Positions 8,640 through 17,839 are shown, numbered from the stretch's first letter. The stretch is 64,000 nt of DNA from Burkholderiales bacterium (GCA_022841915.1 JALHQN010000013.1:85169-149168), one strand, 5' to 3'. Made by a program: numbers and translations. Notes: generated from the sequence alone by a model not told the origin.

Positions 8640-9023
8640 ATGAACGAGTCCGTGCTGGAAGAGAAAAACGTCTTGGGCGGTCCTTTGCTCGCTTGCAGTT
8701 ACGCACCGCTCACCGGGTATTTTCGCGACGGGTGCTGCAGCACACAAGGCGAAGCGGGTGTGGCTCACTTGGTCTGCGTGAAAGTGACTGCCGAGTTCCT
8801 GCAGTTTTCATTCGAGCGCGGCAACGACCTCGGCACACCGCGACCCGAGTTACGCTTTCGCGGACTGAAGCCTGGCGACCGCTGGTGCCTGCACGTGCTG
8901 CGCTTCGTCGAAGCCCTCGAAGCCGACAAGGCGCCGCGGGTGGTGCTCGCATCCACGCATGCCGAGGTGTTGAAGTACGTTGCGCTGGAAGACCTCAAGC
9001 GCTGTGCCCTCGACATGCAGTGA
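8640..9023 (+). CDS. DUF2237 family protein
   Basis: 127 residues. It matches the DUF2237 pattern throughout: NVLGGPL near the start, SYAPLTGYFRDGCC, VKVTAEFLQFS, RGNDLGTPRPE, GLKPGDRWCLHVLR, and a C-terminal ThrHisxxVLxYVxLEDLK-like end. The GCC and WC cysteines are conserved in the family. The function of the family is not established; it is small and cytoplasmic. The gene converges on the acyltransferase gene at 9060, with only 36 bp and a short GC-rich hairpin (9030-9045) between. Confidence 0.85.
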   Translation: MNESVLEEKNVLGGPLLACSYAPLTGYFRDGCCSTQGEAGVAHLVCVKVTAEFLQFSFERGNDLGTPRPELRFRGLKPGDRWCLHVLRFVEALEADKAPRVVLASTHAEVLKYVALEDLKRCALDMQ

Positions 9024-9059
9024 CCGCTGGCGCCGCGAGCGGCGCTCGGAGGGGCGCGC

Positions 9060-9851
9060 TCAGCTTCGCAGGGCGAGCGTACGTGCAATGTTCTGCAGCA
9101 GGCAGGCCTCTTCGTCCGGCGTCAAAACGAACGCGTAGAACGACTTGTTCGACGGGATTCTGCAGCCGCCGAGATGCCGCACTTCCTCGGCGCATACCGC
9201 GAGATCTTTGTGCAGCAGAACGGCCGGAGCGCAGACACGAGGGCAGGTCCGCTCCTCGCCGATCGCGTGGAAGCCGAGCTTTCTGCGGTAGAAGAGCGCA
9301 TGACGCGGATTGACTTCGATGAACAGGTCGCTGGCCTGGAAAACTCGAAATGCGAAGGCGAAGCCGACGTGAAACAGCGACGCCAGCGCCTCCTTGCTGC
9401 TCCCGTCGCCGTCCATCGCGAGTCGCGTGAATTCGCACACTCGCGCGCCGCCGCGGCGATAGGGGCCGATCTCGCTGGCATAGAGTTCCTCGGCATTGAG
9501 GCCGCGGTGGTCGCCCACATTGACGGTCAGCGTGCCGATTGTCCGGCCGTTGCGCAGAGCTTCGAGCGTCACGCAGCTTCGCTGCTGCGCGGGGCTATCG
9601 CGGCCGGCACTCGTGGTGACGTATCCGCGCTGGTGATACATGCGAGTCACCAGCATTTGGACTTCATCCACACGCCGCTCGTCGGTCAGGCGGATCACGA
9701 AGTCGTTTTTTTTGAGGAGGGTCTGCGCCGTGGGATCGGTTACCAGACGCAGTCGTCTGAGCGCCGGTCCGATCGAGCCGACCATTGCAGGGTGGAGAGG
9801 CGCGCGGGTACTGTACTGTGATCCCGCCGCAGGCATTGGGGTGAGAGGCAT
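9060..9851 (-). CDS. FeeM-like N-acyl amino acid synthase (GNAT superfamily)
   Basis: 263 residues. After about 50 residues of leader, the chain follows the N-acyl amino acid synthase / acyl-homoserine lactone synthase-like fold: FVIRLTDERRVDEV, MYHQRGYV, a strand reading TIGTLTVNVGD, CEFTRLAMD, and EVNPRHALFYRRKLGF, the last matching the acyl-carrier contact region of FeeM-type enzymes. Such enzymes condense an acyl-ACP with an amino acid amine to give surfactant-like or signalling N-acyl amino acids. ATG 9851 has AGGAG 8 nt upstream. No adjacent acyl carrier protein or exosortase genes are present; the ACP-bearing fusion at 11890-14748 is on the same strand 2 kb away. Confidence 0.72.
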   Translation of the reverse strand: MPLTPMPAAGSQYSTRAPLHPAMVGSIGPALRRLRLVTDPTAQTLLKKNDFVIRLTDERRVDEVQMLVTRMYHQRGYVTTSAGRDSPAQQRSCVTLEALRNGRTIGTLTVNVGDHRGLNAEELYASEIGPYRRGGARVCEFTRLAMDGDGSSKEALASLFHVGFAFAFRVFQASDLFIEVNPRHALFYRRKLGFHAIGEERTCPRVCAPAVLLHKDLAVCAEEVRHLGGCRIPSNKSFYAFVLTPDEEACLLQNIARTLALRS

Positions 9852-10063
9852 GGACAGACTCCTAGGTAGCGATGTCGACCACTCTCTGTAACGCGCGTGG
9901 CGATGAACCCGCGCCCGGAGCGGTTCGTGGGGGATGGAGCGCGTCGAATGCTACGCCCCGGTGCGCGCAAGATCTGTCCATCGCGCGCTGACTCGCTTGT
10001 AGGAATGCGCCTACATGAAGGAGACCGCGGTTGTCGAGAGGCTCTGCGGTGAGTCGCCGCCCG

Positions 10064-10414
10064 CTACTTGCGTTTGCACGCCGCGAACTCGCGGCTGCCG
10101 CCCGAGTCGAGAGAAACGCCGTCGACCTCGGCGATCAGGGTGCTGACACCGTTGCTGTAACGCTCGCCGGGCCCGGCCGCGAGCCGATCCAGGCGAAATT
10201 CCCTGTCCGGGTAGATGACCCAGACCGATTTGTTGTCGGGGGCGTAACGCAGCAACAGTTGCTTGCCCTGAGCGCAGGCATGCTCCACCGCTCCTTCGGG
10301 CAAACGTCGGGGCTGCTCCCCGTCCGAGCGGGCGAACGGCCACCAGCCGCCTCCGCAGCCAGTCATCACCGCGCTCATCGCGACTACGATCGTAAGGGTC
10401 CATCCGGATTTCAT
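10064..10414 (-). CDS. MliC-like lipoprotein (C-type lysozyme inhibitor family)
   Basis: 116 residues. A lipoprotein signal peptide has the lipobox MTGC, so the mature protein starts at Cys and is probably lipid-anchored. The domain matches membrane-bound lysozyme inhibitor of C-type lysozyme: an early HACAQG Cys, WVIYPDREFRLDR, GERYSNG, DGVSL, and a terminal EFAACK Cys. ATG 10414 follows GGAGAAAACG. It begins 29 bp after the ugd stop on the same strand, so the two may share a transcript, consistent with envelope protection. The family inhibits host or predator lysozyme; activity here is inferred. Confidence 0.82.
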   Translation of the reverse strand: MKSGWTLTIVVAMSAVMTGCGGGWWPFARSDGEQPRRLPEGAVEHACAQGKQLLLRYAPDNKSVWVIYPDREFRLDRLAAGPGERYSNGVSTLIAEVDGVSLDSGGSREFAACKRK

Positions 10415-10443
10415 CGTTTTCTCCAGCAAGTCGGCGCCGCGCG

Positions 10444-11766
10444 TCAGTTGCGGCCTATGGCAAAGTATTCGAAGCCCAGCTCACGCATCCGCTTCGGATC
10501 GTAGAGGTTGCGTCCGTCGAAGACCACGGGTGCCTTGAGAAGTCGTCGCATCGCGTCGAAATCGGGGCTGCGGAATTCCTTCCACTCGGTAATGATGACC
10601 AATGCATCGGCACCCTCGAGTCCACCCAGGGTCGAAGCGGCAAAGGAGACTCTCGCGTCGTCACGGTAGAGCGCTTGCGCCTGTCCGATCGCAGCCGGAT
10701 CGTAGGCGATCACCTCGGCGCCCCGCGCGAGCAGGCCGCTGATGAGCACACGGCTGGGTGCTTCTCGCATGTCGTCCGTGCCGGGCTTGAAAGCAAGCCC
10801 CCATAAGGCGAATTTGAGTCCGTCCAACTGCTCCCCGAAGCGGCTGCGCACCTTATCGAGTATACGTTGCTTCTGCAGCCGATTGACCTTGTCGGCGGCA
10901 TCGACGATCGTGAGCTGAGCGCCGTATTCGCCGGCGGTATGCGCCAGCGCCTGGATGTCTTTCGGGAAGCAGGAGCCGCCATAACCGGCGCCCGCATAGA
11001 GGAAGTGGGAGCCGATACGACGGTCGGCGCCCATGCCATGGCGCACCGATTCGATGTCCGCACCGAGCTTCTCGGCCAGATTGGCAAGCTCGTTCATGAA
11101 CGAGATGCGGGTCGCGAGCATCGCGTTGGCGGCGTACTTGGTGAGCTCGGCCGAGCGGGTATCCATGACCAGCATGCGATCGCGATTCCTCAGCACCGCT
11201 TCGTAGAGCTCGCGCATCACCTGGGTCGCCCGCGGATCGGAGCTGCCGACGATGATGCGGTCGGGGCGCATGAAGTCATCGATGGCAGCGCCTTGCTTGA
11301 GGAACTCCGGTTTCGAGACCACGGAGAAGGGGATATCGCAGTTTCGCAGTCGCAGTTCCTGCTCGATGGTTGCCCGGACGCGCTCGCTGGTTCCGACCGG
11401 CACGGTCGACTTGTTCACGACGACCCGATAGGCGCTCATGTGCCGGCCGATGTCGCGGGCCGCAGCCAGAACGCTTCGCATGTCGGCCGAACCATCGGAA
11501 CTCGGGGGCGTGCCGACGGCGAGAATCTGAACACTGCCGTGCGCCACGCTTTGCCGCGCATCCGTCGTGAACCGCAGTCGCCGCGAGGCCGCGTTGTGCC
11601 GGATCAACTGCTCGAGCCCGGGTTCGTGGAGCGGTATCCGGCCTTCGTTGAGCATGTCTATGCGCTGTGCATCGGTGTCCAGGCACAGCACATCGTTGCC
11701 GTGATCGGCGAAGCAGGCGGCACAGACCAGTCCGACGTATCCCGTGCCGACGATGGAGATCTTCAA
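10444..11766 (-). CDS. ugd: UDP-glucose 6-dehydrogenase
   Basis: 440 residues, the usual length. It oxidises UDP-glucose to UDP-glucuronate with two NAD+, in the cytoplasm, for capsule, exopolysaccharide or LPS sugars. An N-terminal Rossmann motif (GTGYVGLV, residues 7-14) is followed by STVPVGT, ELTKYAANAMLA, and the catalytic Cys266 in GYGGSCFPKD. The C-terminal domain has LKFALWGLAFKPGTDDMR. All key residues are intact. It sits between the acyl-ligase fusion upstream (123-bp gap) and the MliC-like lipoprotein downstream on the same strand. No glycosyltransferase is nearby. Confidence 0.95.
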   Translation of the reverse strand: MKISIVGTGYVGLVCAACFADHGNDVLCLDTDAQRIDMLNEGRIPLHEPGLEQLIRHNAASRRLRFTTDARQSVAHGSVQILAVGTPPSSDGSADMRSVLAAARDIGRHMSAYRVVVNKSTVPVGTSERVRATIEQELRLRNCDIPFSVVSKPEFLKQGAAIDDFMRPDRIIVGSSDPRATQVMRELYEAVLRNRDRMLVMDTRSAELTKYAANAMLATRISFMNELANLAEKLGADIESVRHGMGADRRIGSHFLYAGAGYGGSCFPKDIQALAHTAGEYGAQLTIVDAADKVNRLQKQRILDKVRSRFGEQLDGLKFALWGLAFKPGTDDMREAPSRVLISGLLARGAEVIAYDPAAIGQAQALYRDDARVSFAASTLGGLEGADALVIITEWKEFRSPDFDAMRRLLKAPVVFDGRNLYDPKRMRELGFEYFAIGRN

Positions 11767-11889
11767 TTGACGTTCCTAAAGCGCAGCCGTGCGCCGCTGT
11801 TGTGCCGCTGCACCGAAAGCAGTTCTCGATCCTGGTGATGATGCTCGACGCGCAGACGCCACCGTGCACGGCACCCGCAGCGCCGCCGA

Positions 11890-14748
11890 TCAGGCCGGCT
11901 GCGTGCCGCGCCGCTTGTCCACCAGCACGGAGCTGTCGAGCGCCGGCTCTTCCCCCAGCGCCAGCATCGCTGCGCGAGCCTCGTCGCGCAGGCGGACGGC
12001 GGCCTGCCAGCCCGACCTTTGCGGAAAAATGGGGGCGCCGATGCGTATGGTCACACGCCCGCGAGACGGCATCCAAGTTCTGTCGCGAAGGATTTCGCGC
12101 GCACCGATGATGGCGGTCGGCACGACGGGAAGCCCGGCGTCGGCCGCGATCACGAAAGCGCCCATCAGAAACGGCCGCAAGCCGCTTTGGCGAGTGAACG
12201 TGCCTTCCGGAAAGATGGCCAGCCGCTCGCCGCGCCGGGCATGCTCGGTGAAGCGGCGTACGTCTTCGACGCCGCGGGCGGCATCGAACCGCTCGACGAA
12301 TTCAGAGCCGATAGCGCTTAGGAACAGGCGCGGAACGGCATAGTCGACGAACTCGCGCTTGGCGATGAAGGCATGTTGCCGCTCCAGAGCGCCCACCAGC
12401 ATTATGCCATCCAAATAGCTGCCGTGATTGGCGAGCAGCACGTAGGGTGTCGTCGTCGGCAGATGCTCCAGGCCTTCGACGACGAGCGGGATCCCGGCGA
12501 GGCGGAAGAACGCTTTGGCGATCCGCCGGCTGATCCACCAGGCCCGGTCGGGCCGGCCCGCCGCCACCGCGGCGGGCCAGGCCACCGGCGCGAGCAGAGC
12601 GAAGGCCAACCAGGCGCGCAGGCCGTAGGCCCAGGCGCCTGCCCGCCGCAGGCCCCTGACCACACCCGCTTGTGCGCTCTTCAGTGCCATCCGCGCAAGC
12701 TGCCATCGGAAACCCGCGCGGCGCTCTCCGATGGCACCGCTCGTATAGACGTCTCGGGTGGCGGCGCGGCGAATCTTGCCGCTCGATGTCTTCAGCACCG
12801 TGTTGGGCGGAGCGAATACGATCGCGTCCGGAGGCGCTCCCAGCAGATCGATGCCGAGCGCGTTCACCTGGTTGCGCAAGCTCTCGGTATCCGCCGTTTG
12901 CTTGTCGCGAATCTCGGCGATCGCCACCACCCGCTCGGTGCCGGTGGCCGGATCGAGAACGCCAACCACGGCCACGCAGCCCTTGCGAATGCCGGGCAGG
13001 TTGCCGATGGCCTCTTCCAGTTCATACGGATAGAGATTGCGACCGCCGCGGATGATCACATCCTTGGTGCGGCTGGTGAGGTAGAGATCAGCTCCGGCCA
13101 TGTACGCGATGTCGCCCGAGTTGAGCCACGTGCCATCGAACAGCTTGCGGGTCTCCTCCGGATTGCGGTAGTAGCCGCTGGTTGCCGAGGGGCCGCGAAA
13201 CTGCAGCCTGCCCAGCATGCGCTCCCCCACTTCTCGCCCAGCGTCGTCGACGATGCGAATCTCGTGTCCGGGCAGCGGGCGACCGCAAGCGACGTAGCGC
13301 AGCGCCGTCGGGTCGTTCTCCGCGGCGGGCACCGCGCGTTGCGAATCGATCAGAGCCGCGCGCTCGATGCGGTCGATCACCGTGCCGCGATTCATGGGCG
13401 GAATGGCCAGTCCGACCGTGCATTCGGCCAGCCCATAAACCGGAGCGAGCGCCTCGGGCCGGAACTTGCTGCGCTGAAAGCGCTCCGCGAAGCGGAGCAT
13501 CGTGTCGGCACTGACAGGTTCCGCGCCGTTGGCGGCCAACCGCCATGAACTCAGATCCAGTTCATCGAGCAAGGCGTCCGGGATGCGCCGCAGACACAGC
13601 TCGAATGCGAAATTCGGTGCGGCCGTCACTGTGCCGCGGTGACGATGAATGGCCTGCAGCCAGCGTTCCGGACGAGCCAGGAAGTCCAGCGGCGACATCA
13701 GCACCAGCAATCCGCCGTGATAGAGGCTGCCCATCCAGGCGCCGATCAGACCCATGTCGTGATAGAGCGGCAACCAGCTGACGCACACGTCCTGCGGCGT
13801 CAATTCGACGGCTTTGCCCCAGGCGCGGATGTTGGCCAGCAGGTTCGCGTGCGTCAGGGTCACGCCCTTCGGCGTGCCGGTGCTGCCGGAGGTGTATTGA
13901 ATGAAGGCGATGTCACCGGGCGCCACTTCGGGCAGCGTCACTTGCATCTGCGCGTCGCGCAGCTCGGCCACGGTCGCGACATCCTTCAAGGACGCGACTT
14001 CGGCGCGCAAAAACTGCGCGAGCAATCTTGCCTCGGGCACCGTGACCAGCACCACGGCTCCGGCGCTTTGCAGGATGGCGGACTGGCGGCGCAGGTGGTC
14101 CTCGAGCTGCGAGAGACGTGCGGGCGGATAGATCGGCACCGGGATGCCGCCCGCCAGCAGGATGCCGTAGAAGGTATAGAAGAATTCCAGGCTGGTGGGC
14201 AGCATGATGGCGACCGCCTGCTGGCGTTCGACACCGCGTTCGATCAGGCCGGCCGCCACCTCGCGGGCGCGCTGCGCGAGCGTTGCATAGTCGAGCTCCT
14301 CGACGAGGTCGGCTGTCTGGTAGAACAGCACGTGCCGTCGCCGGGGCGCGCCTGTCGCGTACCAGTCGAGCATCTCCAGGAGCGTGCGGGCTTGGTCGGG
14401 CGTCCCGATGTCCGACGACGCCTCGTCGCGGATGATCGCCTGAGGCGCGGCGAACTCCAGCGGCGGCGCGCCGCTCGCCGTCCTGAGAGCGGCAAGAAGC
14501 TCGCGCGGCGTTTCGATCTCGAGCAATGTCTTTTCGTCGAGACGCAGGCGAAAGGCATCTTCTACGCGATGGATGAGCTCGACCCGCGCCAGACTGTCCA
14601 GGCCGAGGTCCACGTCTAGCCGGCTCTCGGCGCCGACCCGGCGCACGGCGCCCGGGTGCGTCTGCCGTACCAGTTCGGTGACGATGGTGATGACCTCGGT
14701 CAGCGCCTGCTGGGCGTCCTCGGGCAGTCGTGGGGGGATTTCGGTCAC
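11890..14748 (-). CDS. Trifunctional fusion: acyl carrier protein, fatty acyl-AMP ligase, PlsC acyltransferase
   Basis: About 952 residues from GTG 14748, which overlaps the TGA of the upstream binding-protein gene as GTGA; an ATG at 14811 would add 21 residues. Domain order: an N-terminal phosphopantetheine carrier domain (LGLDSLARVEL, Ser as attachment site); an AMP-binding acyl-adenylating domain (YTSGSTGTPKGV, then a GGRNLYPYELE region and GKIRRA at its end); and a C-terminal PlsC domain with NHGSYLD and FPEGTFTR acyltransferase motifs. A linker with hydrophobic stretches (LAFALLAPVAWPAAVAAG) probably touches the membrane. The protein could activate a fatty acid, hold it on its own carrier, and pass it to a glycerophosphate-type acceptor. 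That chain is inferred from domain order. Confidence 0.85.
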   Translation of the reverse strand: MTEIPPRLPEDAQQALTEVITIVTELVRQTHPGAVRRVGAESRLDVDLGLDSLARVELIHRVEDAFRLRLDEKTLLEIETPRELLAALRTASGAPPLEFAAPQAIIRDEASSDIGTPDQARTLLEMLDWYATGAPRRRHVLFYQTADLVEELDYATLAQRAREVAAGLIERGVERQQAVAIMLPTSLEFFYTFYGILLAGGIPVPIYPPARLSQLEDHLRRQSAILQSAGAVVLVTVPEARLLAQFLRAEVASLKDVATVAELRDAQMQVTLPEVAPGDIAFIQYTSGSTGTPKGVTLTHANLLANIRAWGKAVELTPQDVCVSWLPLYHDMGLIGAWMGSLYHGGLLVLMSPLDFLARPERWLQAIHRHRGTVTAAPNFAFELCLRRIPDALLDELDLSSWRLAANGAEPVSADTMLRFAERFQRSKFRPEALAPVYGLAECTVGLAIPPMNRGTVIDRIERAALIDSQRAVPAAENDPTALRYVACGRPLPGHEIRIVDDAGREVGERMLGRLQFRGPSATSGYYRNPEETRKLFDGTWLNSGDIAYMAGADLYLTSRTKDVIIRGGRNLYPYELEEAIGNLPGIRKGCVAVVGVLDPATGTERVVAIAEIRDKQTADTESLRNQVNALGIDLLGAPPDAIVFAPPNTVLKTSSGKIRRAATRDVYTSGAIGERRAGFRWQLARMALKSAQAGVVRGLRRAGAWAYGLRAWLAFALLAPVAWPAAVAAGRPDRAWWISRRIAKAFFRLAGIPLVVEGLEHLPTTTPYVLLANHGSYLDGIMLVGALERQHAFIAKREFVDYAVPRLFLSAIGSEFVERFDAARGVEDVRRFTEHARRGERLAIFPEGTFTRQSGLRPFLMGAFVIAADAGLPVVPTAIIGAREILRDRTWMPSRGRVTIRIGAPIFPQRSGWQAAVRLRDEARAAMLALGEEPALDSSVLVDKRRGTQPA

Positions 14749-15938
14749 TTGGGCGGGGTGCTCGTGAGGGCGGATTTGCGGCCGGGAGGCGGTGGGTCCT
14801 GCAGGATCCATTTTCCGCCCTGAACCCGGAATACCGACAGTTGCCCATGCTGCAACGCGCCGGCGTTGTCGAAGGAAATTTCGGCGGTGATGCCGGCATG
14901 GCGAATGTTGCGCAGCACCGGCAGGAGCTTGGCGGGCTTGATGGTGCCGGCCTGGGTCATCGCGGCCGCAATCACCATCACGCTATCGTAAAAGTACGGT
15001 GCGTACAGGCCGATCTCCTGTTTGAATCGCTCGCGATAGCGCTGGGCGAACTGTTTGCCGGCAGGGCGGCTCTCCAGCGCCGCGCCCGGGGTAGACGCAA
15101 TATGGCCTTCCGCCGCCGGACCGGCCAGCTGCAGGAACTTGGCTGTGTTCATCGTCTCTCCGCCCAACAACGGGATGTCGAGCCCCAGCTCCTTCATTTG
15201 CCGTGCCATGGGGCCGGCTTGGGTGTCGTAGCCGCCGAAGAAGATGGCTTCGGGGCGCTCCTTGCGAATCGAAGTGAGGATATTGCGGAAGTCGACGGCT
15301 TTGTCGTTGGTGAATTCGCGCTTCACGACCTGGGCCTTGGCAGCGCGTATGGTGAGGGTGAACGCATCTGCAAGGCCCTGGCCGTAGGCCGTCCGATCGT
15401 CGATCACGGCGAAGCGCTTGAGCATGAGCGCCTGCGTCGCGTAGTGGCCGAGCGCGTTGCCTTGCTTGTCGTCGTCGGCCATGACGCGAAAGGTCGTCTT
15501 GAATTTCTGTCGCGTGTAGTGGACGTTGGTCGATACCGACAACTGAGGAATCGAGGCGTCCGCATAAATCTTCGATGCCGGAATGGTGACGCCCGAGTTG
15601 AAGTGCCCCACCATGGCCTTGATGCCGGCATCCACCAGCTTCTGAGCGACGACCACGCCGATCTTAGGATCTGCCTGATCGTCTTCCGCGACCAGTTCCC
15701 ACCTCACCAGTGCGCCCCCAAGTCGTACACCCCTTGCGTTCAGATCGTCGATCGCCATCTGCGCGCCGTTCTGGTTGTCTTTGCCGTAATGCGCCTGGGG
15801 GCCGGTGAGCGGCGAGGCGAACCCGATCTTGATCACTTCGCTCGCCTGGGCCCGCGCCGGCGGCGGGCCACACCAAAACAGCAGGGCGCCCTTGGCAAGC
15901 GTAGCAAGCAACGCCCTTCTTCCGGCGCCTGTTTCCAT
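14745..15938 (-). CDS. LivJ-type branched-chain amino acid ABC transporter substrate-binding protein
   Basis: 397 residues from ATG 15938, which follows AAAGGAACG. An N-terminal Arg-Arg signal (GAGRRALLATLAKG) is followed by a type I periplasmic binding fold: IKIGFASPLTGPQAHYGKDNQNGAQMA, then AVIDDRTAYGQGLA and DTQAGPMARQMKELGL. These proteins capture amino acids or other small amphipathic compounds for LivHMGF-type importers; none of the membrane or ATPase parts are here. The stop codon overlaps the start of the acyl-ligase fusion, so translation is likely coupled, an unusual pairing that hints at a linked acyl or aromatic substrate. Confidence 0.85.
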   Translation of the reverse strand: METGAGRRALLATLAKGALLFWCGPPPARAQASEVIKIGFASPLTGPQAHYGKDNQNGAQMAIDDLNARGVRLGGALVRWELVAEDDQADPKIGVVVAQKLVDAGIKAMVGHFNSGVTIPASKIYADASIPQLSVSTNVHYTRQKFKTTFRVMADDDKQGNALGHYATQALMLKRFAVIDDRTAYGQGLADAFTLTIRAAKAQVVKREFTNDKAVDFRNILTSIRKERPEAIFFGGYDTQAGPMARQMKELGLDIPLLGGETMNTAKFLQLAGPAAEGHIASTPGAALESRPAGKQFAQRYRERFKQEIGLYAPYFYDSVMVIAAAMTQAGTIKPAKLLPVLRNIRHAGITAEISFDNAGALQHGQLSVFRVQGGKWILQDPPPPGRKSALTSTPPK

Positions 15939-16294
15939 CGTTCCGTTCCTTTGCGTCGGCTCTCGTCGTCCCGAGCCGGCCTCTAGGAGGGCGCTTTGCG
16001 GACGCATGAGCGCAACGTCCCTCTAGGATGGCGACGAATCGATGGATGCGGACCGTTCGTCCATCTCGGCGCTCGTGGGTGCCGAAGGCGAAATGATCCT
16101 ATAGGTGGGGGTGGGTGCTGTCAAACGCGCCGAAAGCAGGCGCCGAAAGCAGGGCGGCTGCGGCGCTCGGTAGCGACGCCGTGGAGGGCTTGCTGCACGG
16201 GCCCGCAGCCTTGGGTGCTCGCCCAAGTCGGCTGTGCCGATCCTGCGCGGGAAGCGAGGCGCAAGCCCGCTCCCCGGCTGTCAGGCTATGCTGC
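15939..16294. other. Intergenic region with a short tandem repeat
   Basis: This 356-bp spacer lies upstream of the ABC binding protein gene and downstream of the His-rich gene. It contains a perfect tandem 13-bp repeat at 16127-16152 and no convincing gene. Confidence 0.5.
16127..16152. repeat. Two tandem copies of a 13-bp unit
   Basis: GCGCCGAAAGCAG occurs twice with no spacing. It is probably a replication-slippage product; no function is evident. Confidence 0.8.
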
Positions 16295-16633
16295 CTAGCG
16301 TACTGAGAAGACGAAGGGCGGGACGTCCACCTGCACGACCACCCCGGCATGGCGCGGAGGCGCGTAGTAGTACACAGGGGCGGGCGGCACGTAGACGGGC
16401 CGATGGATCACGACACGTTCACGCACGACATAGCGCGGCTCGTAGTAGTGGCCGCCGTATACCCTGTGGTCGAAGCGGCGATGATGACCGCGATCGTAGT
16501 GACGCTCGTGATGGTGCTTGTGCCAGTGCTTGGAGTGGCCGTGCCCGTGGCGGTCGTGCGCGAGGGCGGATGCGCTCAATCCCATACCGATCGCCGCGAG
16601 GGCAGTGAGCAGTGCCTTGTTCGAGGTGTTCAT
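16295..16633 (-). CDS. Small histidine-rich exported protein
   Basis: 112 residues. A signal peptide (ALLTALAAIGMGLSASALA) is followed by a segment very rich in His, Lys and Arg (residues about 26-65, including HKHHHERH), then a Tyr/Pro-rich end (YVPPAPVYYYAPP). ATG 16633 follows GGAGACC. The composition suggests binding of metal ions such as Ni, Cu or Zn in the periplasm, but I know no characterised family for it. Similar short His/Tyr/Pro-rich exported proteins are common in betaproteobacteria. The gene stands alone. Confidence 0.75.
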   Translation of the reverse strand: MNTSNKALLTALAAIGMGLSASALAHDRHGHGHSKHWHKHHHERHYDRGHHRRFDHRVYGGHYYEPRYVVRERVVIHRPVYVPPAPVYYYAPPRHAGVVVQVDVPPFVFSVR

Positions 16634-16780
16634 GTCGGTCTCCGAGTGAACTCGATCGATCGGGATCTCGATCGAGCATGGAGGCATCGTAGAGCCGATC
16701 CGGCGGGAAAGCTGTAAAGCTTCGTAAACGAATGTAACGGGTATTCGCGCGGCTTAGAATACCCCCGACCAGACACTTCT

Positions 16781-17839
16781 ATGGAAACCAACATGCAGCT
16801 TTGGCCCGGACGCAGCGACGAGCAGTGGGAGCGAGCGCAGGAGGAGATGATCGCCACCGGGGCCGGCGACGGGTTGCCCATCGTGCCGCCTACTGCGGAC
16901 CGGGTCGAGCGCATGCTGGGGGCACATGCAGGCCACGCCGATGCCGTGATCTGCCAGCTTGCGCCGTTGTTCGCTCCGGTGACTTGGCGCGATTTGGCCA
17001 TCAACGCGGTGATGGCGGGATGCAAGCCCGAATACCTGGGTTTCGTCGCCGCGGCCGTAGAGGGCCTCGCCGACGGAGATTTCAATCTCGTCGGCATTTC
17101 GACCACCACCGGTTCGGCGGCGACCCTGGTGATCGTGAACGGTCCCGGTGCGATTCGCATCGGGATGAATCCGCAAGCGAACGCCTTGGGGCCGGGCAAC
17201 CGGGCCAATGCCACCATCGGCCGGGCCGTGCGTCTCGTGCTCCAGAACGTCGGCGGAGCGAAGCCGGGCGAGATCGACATGGCCACCCTCGGCCAGCCGG
17301 CCAAGTACTCGTTCTGTCTCGCCGAGAACGAATCGGCCTCCCCCTGGGATCCGTTGCACGTGGAGCGTGGTTTCGCACGCACCGACGATGTCGTGACGGT
17401 GGTCGGCACCTCGGGCATCGTCGAGGTCGTCGATTCGTGCAGCCGCTCCGTGGGCGAGTTGGCCCAGACGTTCGCGCAATCGATGCTCATTGCCGGCACG
17501 GTGGGAGGCGCGGGGCTGCTGGGCGGCGGCGAGCCGCTCGTCGTCCTGCCGCCCGAGCAGGCGAATTTTCTCCATCAAGCCGGCTGCAGCAAGGCGCAAT
17601 TCAAGCAGGCGATCTGGGAGCGGGCCGCATTGCCCCTCGAGAGCCTCTCGACCTCGGTTCGCGAACACCTCGCCGGGCGTGCGAGCGGCGTCCCCGGCGT
17701 CGATCCCGGCGCGCCGCTGCGCGTGGCACAGCGGGCCGAGGACATCATGATCGTGGTCGCGGGTGGGGTCGGCATCAAGGCCGCCTACATTCCCACCTGG
17801 GGCGGCTCGACCCGGGCCTCGAGCCGCAAACTGAGCTGA
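16781..17839 (+). CDS. Paralogue of the UGSC-partner protein (DGLPIVPPT family), function unknown
   Basis: 352 residues. It is clearly related over its whole length to the protein at 1227-2348: GDGLPIVPPT (residue 30 on), NAVMAGCKPEY (Cys81), GPGNRANATIGRAVRL, KYSFC (Cys179), ASPWDPLHVERGF, and a C-terminal IPTWGG matching IPTFGA. Unlike the first copy it has no UGSC gene next to it; the following gene is unrelated. Two ATGs, at 16781 and 16793, are possible starts and neither has a strong Shine-Dalgarno. The retained cysteines suggest both copies have similar chemistry. I infer no specific reaction. Confidence 0.78.
   Translation: METNMQLWPGRSDEQWERAQEEMIATGAGDGLPIVPPTADRVERMLGAHAGHADAVICQLAPLFAPVTWRDLAINAVMAGCKPEYLGFVAAAVEGLADGDFNLVGISTTTGSAATLVIVNGPGAIRIGMNPQANALGPGNRANATIGRAVRLVLQNVGGAKPGEIDMATLGQPAKYSFCLAENESASPWDPLHVERGFARTDDVVTVVGTSGIVEVVDSCSRSVGELAQTFAQSMLIAGTVGGAGLLGGGEPLVVLPPEQANFLHQAGCSKAQFKQAIWERAALPLESLSTSVREHLAGRASGVPGVDPGAPLRVAQRAEDIMIVVAGGVGIKAAYIPTWGGSTRASSRKLS

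Noticed and set aside
9030..9045. GCGCCG/CGGCGC hairpin between DUF2237 and the acyltransferase
   Set aside because: Too short and GC-typical to call.
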